Origin: Candidatus Fermentibacteraceae bacterium
GTDB taxonomy: Bacteria; Fermentibacterota; Fermentibacteria; Fermentibacterales; JCC-6
Direction: 5' to 3'
Assembly (NCBI GenBank): GCA_021162285.1
Contig: JAGGYZ010000069.1
Coordinates: 1-5,845, forward strand
DNA length: 5,845 nucleotides
Part shown: piece after piece, positions 1 through 5,675 of the stretch
Position numbering within the stretch: position 1 is the stretch's first letter
Layout of the letters: the number at the start of each line of letters is the position of its first letter
Notes under the pieces: generated by a model
Databases searched by the model: none
Told to the model about the DNA's origin: nothing
What the model saw: only the letters and a program-made list of their open reading frames with translations
Made by a program: the position numbers and the translations under genes

Positions 1-120
1 TATATACACCGACATAGCAACGCTGCCAAGAAGGCAGTATCTATACAGAAATAAAAGGAACCTCATCCCAAATGCCTTATTCAGGAACTGCTCCCCGACA
101 TACGCACTCACCCTCTCCAT
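1..120 (-). CDS. Partial hypothetical protein, N-terminal 40 residues, probably membrane-associated
   Basis: An open frame starts at ATG (complement of 118-120) and runs off the left edge without a stop, so only the first 40 residues are visible. It begins MERVSAYVGEQFLNKAFG. From about residue 20 it becomes hydrophobic (RFLLFLYRYCLLGSVAMSVY), consistent with the start of a membrane helix. The start is supported by a purine-rich AGGAAGG stretch about 7 bases upstream. The start also lies inside the preceding small gene, whose TGA is at 108-110, giving the short overlap typical of translational coupling. I do not recognise the family and assign no function. The main uncertainty is length: 40 open codons alone could be chance, and it is the ribosome site and the overlap that argue for a gene. 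Confidence 0.45.
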   Translation of the reverse strand, partial: MERVSAYVGEQFLNKAFGMRFLLFLYRYCLLGSVAMSVYI

Positions 121-275
121 TCCACCGCCTTCCTGTACAAAGCAACCAGTGCATGCCACAGCAACATTAGTATCCACACCACACCCCAGAACACTGAGGC
201 ATAGACAACAAAAACAAATTCAAGGGCGGAATGTCCCAAACGAGGAACACGCAAAGAATGGTATTTGGGTAACAT
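108..275 (-). CDS. Small hydrophobic membrane protein, unknown function (55 aa)
   Basis: This short frame encodes a basic N-terminus (MLPKYHSLRVPRLG), then a hydrophobic stretch of about 30 residues (roughly residues 19-48, including FVFVVYASVFWGVVWILMLL), then a charged tail RKAVEWRG. That is the pattern of a protein with one long or two closely spaced membrane helices. I chose the ATG at 273-275 because AGGA lies 11 bases upstream. An in-frame GTG at 309-311 would add 12 residues, but it has no ribosome site and falls inside a hairpin. The end overlaps the start of the next small frame by a few codons, suggesting a two-gene membrane operon. No family is recognised. It could be an accessory gene of a mobile element or simply a chance frame; the hydrophobic pattern and coupling favour a real gene. 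Confidence 0.4.
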   Translation of the reverse strand: MLPKYHSLRVPRLGHSALEFVFVVYASVFWGVVWILMLLWHALVALYRKAVEWRG

Positions 276-290
276 GGTAACCGGATTCCT

Positions 291-337
291 GAGACCCGTG
301 CCCGGTATCACATCTTGTGTGAACTACCGGAGGTCTC
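291..337. repeat. Large imperfect inverted repeat (hairpin)
   Basis: Three consecutive paired blocks build one long stem: GAGACC (291-296) with GGTCTC (332-337), CCGGTA (302-307) with TACCGG (325-330), and TCACA (308-312) with TGTGA (318-322). They close on a 5-base loop (313-317). Internal unpaired bases are 297-301 opposite 331, and a two-base bulge at 323-324. This makes 17 base pairs in all. It sits downstream of the DUF6788-like gene and just upstream of the small membrane gene. No T-run follows on the minus strand, so it is not a standard intrinsic terminator. It could be a factor-independent processing or stalling structure, a regulator of the downstream gene, or the end of a decayed mobile element. 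Confidence 0.6.
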
Positions 338-403
338 CGTGCTAACGCCCGGGACGCCCCCAGTTACTGGGTCTGTTGCTTTCCTCCCGTCTGCATTTTC
401 GTA
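308..403 (-). other. In-frame coding-like extension beyond the DUF6788 stop codon
   Basis: Past the TAG at 404-406 the same frame stays open for 31 more codons before TGA at 308-310. The encoded extension contains KATDPVTGGVPGVSTET, which closely matches KATEPVTKGVPSVSTES at the end of the annotated protein. This looks like a former or alternative C-terminal extension cut off by a single stop codon, or the result of a partial duplication of the gene's 3' end. Three of the four base differences between the copies change the residue class or charge, so purifying selection on this extension is not evident. It is probably non-coding now. Confidence 0.4.
336..383. repeat. 48-bp direct repeat, copy 1 (downstream of the gene)
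   Basis: This copy matches positions 444-491 at 44 of 48 bases by direct comparison; the similarity falls away abruptly at both ends. The copies are exactly 108 bases apart, a multiple of three. This copy additionally contains a perfect 13-base palindrome at 358-370 (CCCAGT, T, ACTGGG) that is broken in the other copy. Its left end abuts the hairpin at 291-337. It lies outside the annotated gene. Confidence 0.85.
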
Positions 404-760
404 CTATCGTTCGAGACGCGCTTTGTTGCAGACCTGGATGCTTTCCGTGCTAACGCTCGGGACGCCCTTAGTTACTGGCTCTGTTGCTTTCGCGAACGCT
501 ATTTCCAACTCGATCCAGCAATTGGTGAGTTCCCGGAATTTCCGGTAGTTAGCCACTGCTTCCGAAACCTCATCAACATTCTCGGGCCGCACATAAAGAG
601 TATGCCCTTTACCTGCATGGGTAAAGCTAAGCTGATGGTATTCACCACCACCAGACCTTTTTTGAACAGAGAGAGTTCCGGGATGCATATGGCCGACCCT
701 GGCAATCGATTGCTTAACCAAGGCCATCTTTTCTTCAAGTTCGATCATCGTACTATTCAT
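404..760 (-). CDS. DUF6788-like small protein, function unknown (118 aa)
   Basis: The protein is soluble and charged, with no signal peptide or membrane segment. Visible parts are an N-terminal helix rich in E and K (about 5-20), a core with HMHPGTLS (24-31), YHQLSF (41-46) and GHTLYV (52-57), and a helix containing NYRKFREL (71-78). That order (small beta core, then a Y-R-x-F-R-E-L helix) is what I recall of DUF6788-type proteins, often found scattered in genomes near transposases or other mobile DNA. No biochemical role is known to me. The last 27 residues include KATEPVTKGVPSVSTES, encoded by one copy of a 48-base repeat. I chose the ATG at 758-760 because an excellent promoter ends 6 bases upstream. 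A longer TTG start at 800-802 would lie inside or upstream of that promoter. There is no Shine-Dalgarno site, so translation is probably leaderless. ATG codons 5 and 12 are alternatives. Confidence 0.75.
   Translation of the reverse strand: MNSTMIELEEKMALVKQSIARVGHMHPGTLSVQKRSGGGEYHQLSFTHAGKGHTLYVRPENVDEVSEAVANYRKFRELTNCWIELEIAFAKATEPVTKGVPSVSTESIQVCNKARLER
444..491. repeat. 48-bp direct repeat, copy 2 (inside the DUF6788-like gene)
   Basis: This is the partner of 336-383. On the minus strand it encodes residues of the C-terminal tail of the DUF6788-like protein (KATEPVTKGVPSVSTE). Compared with the other copy, the base changes convert E to D, K to G and S to G in the equivalent frame. The central palindrome of copy 1 is degenerate here. 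Confidence 0.85.
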
Positions 761-761
761 G

Positions 762-784
762 ATTGTATCATAATATGATACAAT
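762..784. promoter_or_regulatory. Perfect 23-bp palindrome, probable operator of the DUF6788-like gene
   Basis: The arms ATTGTATCATA and TATGATACAAT are perfect reverse complements around one central base (11-1-11). The palindrome covers the -10 hexamer and most of the spacer of the promoter for the gene at 404-760 and ends one base before that gene's ATG (758-760). Placement over the -10 element is typical of a repressor operator. The binding protein is unknown; autoregulation by the downstream protein is possible but not shown by the sequence. In RNA only its promoter-distal part would be transcribed, so a role as an mRNA hairpin is unlikely. Confidence 0.75.
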
Positions 785-795
785 ATCAATGTCAA
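767..795 (-). promoter_or_regulatory. Sigma70-type promoter of the DUF6788-like gene
   Basis: On the minus strand, TTGACA (complement of 790-795) is a perfect -35 box. After exactly 17 bases, TATGAT (complement of 767-772) is a one-mismatch -10 box. Only six bases (ACAATC) separate the -10 box from the ATG at 758-760. Transcription should therefore begin at about the A of the start codon, giving a leaderless or nearly leaderless mRNA. The palindrome at 762-784 overlaps the core promoter, so strong basal activity with repression is likely. Confidence 0.8.
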
Positions 796-882
796 GCCCC
801 AATAAACGGACAACTGTTGAATTGCCATTAACTTATGCAGTTATTGATTTGGAGATTAATTTACAAGAAAGATGAATGAAGA

Positions 883-2091
883 CTACAGAATCATTGCTTC
901 CTGCACCCTCTTTTCATTGGCTTGCATGCATGAATCCAGCAGTTCAAGAAGAAGAACTTCTCCCCCTTCTTCAATGCTTCGGTTTAGATCAAAGGACAAA
1001 CAGCGCACACTTGTTCCGCTCCAGTCATGGTTGTATGGGTTATCCGTGACAAATGGGTATATCAGCACAGCTTCAGAGCAATCCAGCTTGATGGAATATG
1101 CCAGCACCTGGTAAACATCATCCGGAGACACCTTCTCCCCGATTTTGTATTTCGTATCGGCAACCAGTAATGGCTGGCCGGTCTCCCGGTTTTCAATAAC
1201 CAGATCCGGCTTGATGTTGAGTGAACCGGCATCCAGAGATTTCTGGGTGCGCAGCACATACCTGCCGTCGATCTTGATTCGGGCAGCAAGCCACTTGGCA
1301 ACAAACTCTTCAAACAACTGATGCATGCTTATTACAAAAGGCAGCATCCTCTTGCTGCTCACCCCCTGACACGGGCCCGTTCTTTCCAGAAAGAACCTGC
1401 ACAGTCCGTGCATTGGCTTGTAGTCATCATTCAACCTGTTATACAGTCTGTCTACACAATCAGTGTATGAAAAATGCTGCAGGGAAGTAAACCTGCTTAG
1501 AATTCTGTATGCATGTCGCACCGGGGGCAGATACTCACCACTGCAAAGCCCTGATCGAAGAATTGTTGCAAGTGTCCACAATATCAGCTGGTTCTCCTCA
1601 ACATCTGTGGTATGGTCCTCGTACCTGCAGACAAGAGCAGGATCAAGCGGTGAGCGCAGGGATTCCCGTACATCAATTCTTCCCCTAATGAAAGACAGTG
1701 AGTTGCTTTCAGAACGGTAAGTACGGTAAAGACCCTTTCTGCTTCTTGTCAGCACCCGACGACCAAGAATCGACGCAAGTCGAGAGTAGAAGTCTGCAAG
1801 AGATGAAGTATCTGTAAGCCCTTTAAGAATGTGAAAGCTCTTAAGACCATAAGCCACATCAAGCATTCCAAACAGATTGGCAACAGACACTTTTGGTCGA
1901 ATCTCAATCACTCCGCCTGAAAAAGGCAGATACCCCACATAGCCTTTGGCCTGCAGCATCCACTCAGTACCGAATGAAGGTGAAGTAATATCAACATAAA
2001 GAGAGTACTCTCTGTGTATCTCTTCAGCATAAAGATCAAGCTCAGCTCTGGAAAACTCCTGTTTCTTCCATTCCTGCAGAACAATATGCAT
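883..2091 (-). CDS. mcrC: McrC, nuclease subunit of a type IV McrBC restriction system
   Basis: McrC binds the McrB AAA+ ring in the cytoplasm and supplies the endonuclease that cuts modified DNA. The N-terminal part (about 1-150) has features I expect of the family: YVGYLPFSGG (51-60), the strand VIEIRPKV (61-68) and the segment FIRGRIDVRESLR (134-146). The C-terminal nuclease domain shows a PD-(D/E)xK core: KPD with D296, then after a beta strand D312-T-K314 in LLVADTKYK, followed by DDVYQVLAY (324-332) with the Q common in this superfamily. E261/E262 in QLFEEFV is a plausible additional acidic residue. At 402 residues it is slightly longer than the E. coli protein (348 residues). The ATG at 2089-2091 lies five bases after the mcrB stop, so the two genes are almost certainly co-transcribed and coupled. 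No frameshift or missing catalytic residue is seen. No clear terminator follows in 803-882. Confidence 0.95.
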   Translation of the reverse strand: MHIVLQEWKKQEFSRAELDLYAEEIHREYSLYVDITSPSFGTEWMLQAKGYVGYLPFSGGVIEIRPKVSVANLFGMLDVAYGLKSFHILKGLTDTSSLADFYSRLASILGRRVLTRSRKGLYRTYRSESNSLSFIRGRIDVRESLRSPLDPALVCRYEDHTTDVEENQLILWTLATILRSGLCSGEYLPPVRHAYRILSRFTSLQHFSYTDCVDRLYNRLNDDYKPMHGLCRFFLERTGPCQGVSSKRMLPFVISMHQLFEEFVAKWLAARIKIDGRYVLRTQKSLDAGSLNIKPDLVIENRETGQPLLVADTKYKIGEKVSPDDVYQVLAYSIKLDCSEAVLIYPFVTDNPYNHDWSGTSVRCLSFDLNRSIEEGGEVLLLELLDSCMQANEKRVQEAMIL

Positions 2092-2096
2092 GAATA

Positions 2097-5000
2097 CTAT
2101 TCTCTGCCTGTTATTTCTTTACAAACCACTGACCAGGCAAACAACTCAGCAGTATCCGGTCTGTCAAAGAAATACTCTTCAAGGTAAGGTTCTATCTCCA
2201 GTCTCCACACATTCTCAATGCGCTCTTCAATATCATCATGCAGGAAGAAGCTTACCCCCACAAAGTAGTTTCTATCCTCAATTGCTTTGTTTACCCTCAA
2301 GAGTACAGCAACAAGTCCCGCAGGATCAAAACCTGTCCCCACCCGCGAATGGTAATGACCAAGCACGGAATAATCCGGTTTCATGTGAATGAATGCAAAG
2401 CGACGACGCAGAGCATGATCCACCAGCGCAATTGACCTGTCGGCTGTATTCATTGTACCAATGATGTACACATTGGAGGGGATTGAGAATAAAGAACCAC
2501 CTGCAAGAGGGATCTTTTCATTCCGGTACTCCAGCAGATACATCAACTCGCCAAACACCCTGGAAAGATTAGCTCTGTTGATTTCATCCACAATCAGCAC
2601 ACACCTGCCATCAACATTCCGTGCCCTGTCACAGAATTCTTTGAACCTGCCGTCTATCATCCTGTATTCCAGCACCCCATCCGATGAAGCAACAGGACGA
2701 AGACCTTCAATAAAGTCTTCATAGGAATAGCTGGGATGGAACTGGACGATCTCTCTGAAACCAAACCCTCCACCAATCAAATGAGATGCAATCATCTTTG
2801 CAAGGTAAGTCTTCCCGGTTCCGGGAGGACCGTAAAGAACAGCTTGCTTCTTCAGAGTAACGGCAGCCACAGCTTTTCCAATCCATTTCCTGTTGTAACC
2901 GGTTAATGAATGAATTTCATCCAGAGAAAGAACAGGATTCGCCTGAAGTTCCTCTTCATCATCAACCGAAACAAACAGAGCACTGATTGCCACAGTGTCC
3001 CGCAACATCAGAGGGAACAGAGCAGCAAACACAGAAGCAACCCTTTCCTTCAATTCCGTGGATGAAAGTGAAAGCACTTCTTCTGCACTCATAGAAACGC
3101 TGGCAGTTAACAGTGCGGTATCAATATTCTCTACCCAGTCGGAGAAACTTGCATACCCCGATGATTCAGTTAGAAGAGTACCAGTTTCTGAAGATTCGGG
3201 AGCTGAATATCTCAACCCGGGAACAGACGAAAGAGACTCTTCTATCTGTTTTACCACAGGAGAACCTGATGCAAGTAATTCCCGCAGCCAGACTCCTTTG
3301 TTGTTTGTGTATTTACCCTGACTGTAACCGAATCGAATACCAAGCCTGTCAACAGTCAAATACAACTGTTCAGATGATACCCTTTTCTCATTCTTTGCAT
3401 AGAATGCACCCCAGTAGTAATCCCATGCTCCGCCTTTACCCCAGTCATTTTTAGGAATACGGGAAAACAGCTTCTTCTCCGTCTCCAGATATTCACAAAA
3501 CTCGGCAGGCAGAGATGAAGCAATTTCCGCAAACAATCTTTTCATCGGATCCCGAAGAAACTCCCTGAATTCATCCTTGTACCTGCCATAGAATTCCTTG
3601 GTGGGGTCATCATGCAGCATTGAAAGCAACTCAAAAGTTCTTTCTGCAAAAAGAGATTCAGAATTCAACTCATACACCTCTTCCGGTTCAGAAACTTCAA
3701 TATCTTTGTCAGGCGCTTTGTAAGCAGCCCAGATAAGGCTGTGTACATCAATCATGTCAGCAACACCCCATGATGAAAGCTGCGTGGCCAGTTCCCGGCA
3801 CAGGGCAAGTATTTCTCTGTAAAGTATCCCGGATGGCCTGCTCTCGTACTCCATAGGCATTCGGAAAAAGCCCAGTAACCACTTCATCATATCAGGTTTT
3901 ACAAACATTTCCGTTGATGGATGTAAAAAGAAAAGGAAGTAGGTAGCAGTGGCCCACTTTACGGGCAGATCAGCCCCAGCAACAAATTCATAGAATGAAG
4001 ACAAACGAACAAAACTCTCATCAGTATCCCAGATCAGGTCGTAGAAAGCAGAGCAGAGCCCGGCTTCATCAGGATAATCACTAAAGAGTGGAGCAAGGTC
4101 TCCTTTTGATGGTGTTCCAAGATACAGAAAGTTTGCTTTGCTTCCGGCAGATCGCAGTATCTTTATTAACTCGGAATACTCACCGGCAGCAATCATTTTA
4201 GAAAACACAGATTCAGACAGCATCTCAGCTATCTCACTGGCTGCTTTTCTCTTGTAGTCAATCTCCTCAGCGTGAAAAGATGAATCTGCAACTCCTGAAA
4301 ACCCCGGGAAAGACCGACGAACAAGAGCCTTAAAAGAATCAATGCGGGAAGCAACAAGAACAGAAACATCCGATTCTGCTTCCCAGCCACCAGCAACAGT
4401 GGACAACACCGGAATAGAATGCACCGGAGAATTTTCATCCAGCAGTTTCTCCGCAACAGCATCATTGATATGAAGATATTCCCGGGCAGTACACCTGCCC
4501 TTGGAACCGCTGGTTGTAACAGGTATTCCCAGAACATCTGCAATGTACTCCCTGGAGTTTGTGTCCAGCGGAGTGAACTTCCACGGTCTTATCCAGAAAA
4601 GGCCGATGGTCAGGTTCCATCCCACACCCGGTAATGCGGCAGCTCTGTCATATGCTTTAATAAAGCCGGCAGGATCGTAACCTTCTCCACCATCTGCCAG
4701 CAGTATGGCTTCGTAGAAAACATCCCAGAGGGCGTCTATATCCCCGGGACCTCTGTCTTTCTCATTCCTGAAGAAAAGTGAATTCCTGTTATCAAGTATG
4801 GGAATACCTGAAAACCCCGCAGGCACTTCCTCCCAAACATCAAGGAAGGACTTAAACTTATCAGCAATAATTCTTCTCTTCTCGGATGAAATACCTCTGT
4901 TGAATGTACCCATTGCGGAGAATGGATCAATATCCTTCAGGGGAAAAACTGAGCCATCTGCAGATTTATCTTTAAGATGAAATATTCCATCAACGCCGGA

Positions 5001-5597
5001 TGCCATACGATGCATCCAGGCAATCAGCCTGGATCTGTCATGTCTGTATGCCAGCAGGTTATCTGCTACAGTAGCGTAAAACCGCACCCACCCAAACCGG
5101 TACACAGTTTTCCCGTCAAAATCACCGAATCGGTCATACCAGAATGGATTGTTTATAAACCTGCCATAATCCTGCGGCTGGTCTGAAAAAACAAACCGCA
5201 GAAGAGCATCTGCAGCCCAGTTACCAAACGTAACTTTCCAAACCGTAGCTCTGTGCGTATAGAAGTACCACACTTTTGGCGTACTAAGCAATTTCCAATC
5301 AACAGAAATATGACGACCATCACTGGCGTTGGCAGTAACAGTGCCAACAGCCTTGATAGACATGGCAGACACACTGTTCCCGTGATTATCAAACGGCAAA
5401 CCCTTCTTCAGAACATAAGTTGCCTTGATAGCAATTCTATCCCCGGGCAGCATTGACTTAACCTTATCAAGATACCTGTCTGCATACCCGTTTTCCCAGA
5501 TTCCCTCACGAACAAACCTTTCAACCTGGTCAACCCCGTCAATAACTGCGCCTACAAGCCAGTAGTTACTACCACTTGCTTCAGTGTCTAAACTCAT
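2097..5597 (-). CDS. mcrB: Large McrB: EVE-like modified-base reader fused to an McrB AAA+ motor
   Basis: This 1166-residue protein is the motor and recognition subunit of the McrBC system; E. coli McrB has 459 residues. Residues about 10-150 resemble an EVE/PUA-type domain: YWLVGA (12-17), GIWENGY (32-38), PGDRIAIKATY (51-61), VDW (99-101) and VWYFYTHRATVW (109-120). Such domains bind modified bases, and their aromatic residues could form the pocket. Residues about 160-360 and 510-620 are helical modules that appear related to each other. Residues about 665-790 (LFSRIPKNDWGKGGAWDYYW at 710-729) resemble a DUF2461-like module. The C-terminal AAA+ domain has Walker A GPPGTGKT (923-930), FHPSYSYEDFIEG (953-965), Walker B with DEINRAN (1004-1010), the McrB signature NTADRS (1050-1055) and RRRF (1064-1067). 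NTADRS is the family hallmark associated with GTP use in E. coli. The start is fixed by AAGGAG four bases upstream. mcrC follows after five bases. Confidence 0.95.
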   Translation of the reverse strand: MSLDTEASGSNYWLVGAVIDGVDQVERFVREGIWENGYADRYLDKVKSMLPGDRIAIKATYVLKKGLPFDNHGNSVSAMSIKAVGTVTANASDGRHISVDWKLLSTPKVWYFYTHRATVWKVTFGNWAADALLRFVFSDQPQDYGRFINNPFWYDRFGDFDGKTVYRFGWVRFYATVADNLLAYRHDRSRLIAWMHRMASGVDGIFHLKDKSADGSVFPLKDIDPFSAMGTFNRGISSEKRRIIADKFKSFLDVWEEVPAGFSGIPILDNRNSLFFRNEKDRGPGDIDALWDVFYEAILLADGGEGYDPAGFIKAYDRAAALPGVGWNLTIGLFWIRPWKFTPLDTNSREYIADVLGIPVTTSGSKGRCTAREYLHINDAVAEKLLDENSPVHSIPVLSTVAGGWEAESDVSVLVASRIDSFKALVRRSFPGFSGVADSSFHAEEIDYKRKAASEIAEMLSESVFSKMIAAGEYSELIKILRSAGSKANFLYLGTPSKGDLAPLFSDYPDEAGLCSAFYDLIWDTDESFVRLSSFYEFVAGADLPVKWATATYFLFFLHPSTEMFVKPDMMKWLLGFFRMPMEYESRPSGILYREILALCRELATQLSSWGVADMIDVHSLIWAAYKAPDKDIEVSEPEEVYELNSESLFAERTFELLSMLHDDPTKEFYGRYKDEFREFLRDPMKRLFAEIASSLPAEFCEYLETEKKLFSRIPKNDWGKGGAWDYYWGAFYAKNEKRVSSEQLYLTVDRLGIRFGYSQGKYTNNKGVWLRELLASGSPVVKQIEESLSSVPGLRYSAPESSETGTLLTESSGYASFSDWVENIDTALLTASVSMSAEEVLSLSSTELKERVASVFAALFPLMLRDTVAISALFVSVDDEEELQANPVLSLDEIHSLTGYNRKWIGKAVAAVTLKKQAVLYGPPGTGKTYLAKMIASHLIGGGFGFREIVQFHPSYSYEDFIEGLRPVASSDGVLEYRMIDGRFKEFCDRARNVDGRCVLIVDEINRANLSRVFGELMYLLEYRNEKIPLAGGSLFSIPSNVYIIGTMNTADRSIALVDHALRRRFAFIHMKPDYSVLGHYHSRVGTGFDPAGLVAVLLRVNKAIEDRNYFVGVSFFLHDDIEERIENVWRLEIEPYLEEYFFDRPDTAELFAWSVVCKEITGRE

Positions 5598-5601
5598 GAC
5601 T

Positions 5602-5607
5602 CTCCTT
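5602..5607 (-). promoter_or_regulatory. Ribosome binding site of mcrB
   Basis: AAGGAG on the minus strand lies four bases before the ATG at 5595-5597. It fixes the start of the long protein and is by far the strongest Shine-Dalgarno match around this gene. I could not identify a convincing promoter between here and the stop of the upstream open frame, so mcrB may be read from further upstream, outside the window. Confidence 0.75.
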
Positions 5608-5675
5608 GTTCTGGTCTGTAATGCTCGACAGCAAGTAAGTACATCTCACTGTATCAAACTTTATGCATTCATTCA

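Noticed and set aside
308..322. TCACA, 5 bases, TGTGA resembling a CRP site
   Set aside because: The half-sites are in the wrong order and spacing for CRP (TGTGA, 6 bases, TCACA). They are better explained as the top of the hairpin at 291-337.
315..548. Plus-strand frame spanning both 48-base repeats, encoding two copies of a similar peptide
   Set aside because: The repeated peptide is a consequence of the DNA repeats. The opposite strand has the better case for coding because it continues into the DUF6788-like core, and no ribosome site precedes this frame.
829..843. Short inverted repeat TAACT, 5 bases, AGTTA after mcrC as a terminator
   Set aside because: The stem is only five AT-rich pairs and no T-run follows on the minus strand. 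No terminator can be called in 803-882.
872..1720. Plus-strand open frames opposite mcrC
   Set aside because: They are antisense to the well-supported mcrC frame, including its nuclease motif region, and have no protein-like features of their own.
3006..3092. Internal start sites that could give a short McrB lacking the N-terminus, as in E. coli
   Set aside because: The in-frame ATG codons for M836 and M864 have no Shine-Dalgarno sequence upstream, and the ATG at M685 has at best a weak GGGA. The sequence does not support a short form.
2995..3454. Plus-strand open frames of 108 and 113 codons opposite mcrB
   Set aside because: They lie antisense to a region with clear McrB-type coding, have low-complexity composition (S, T, N, R rich), no ribosome sites and no recognisable motifs. 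They are by-products of the minus-strand codon usage.
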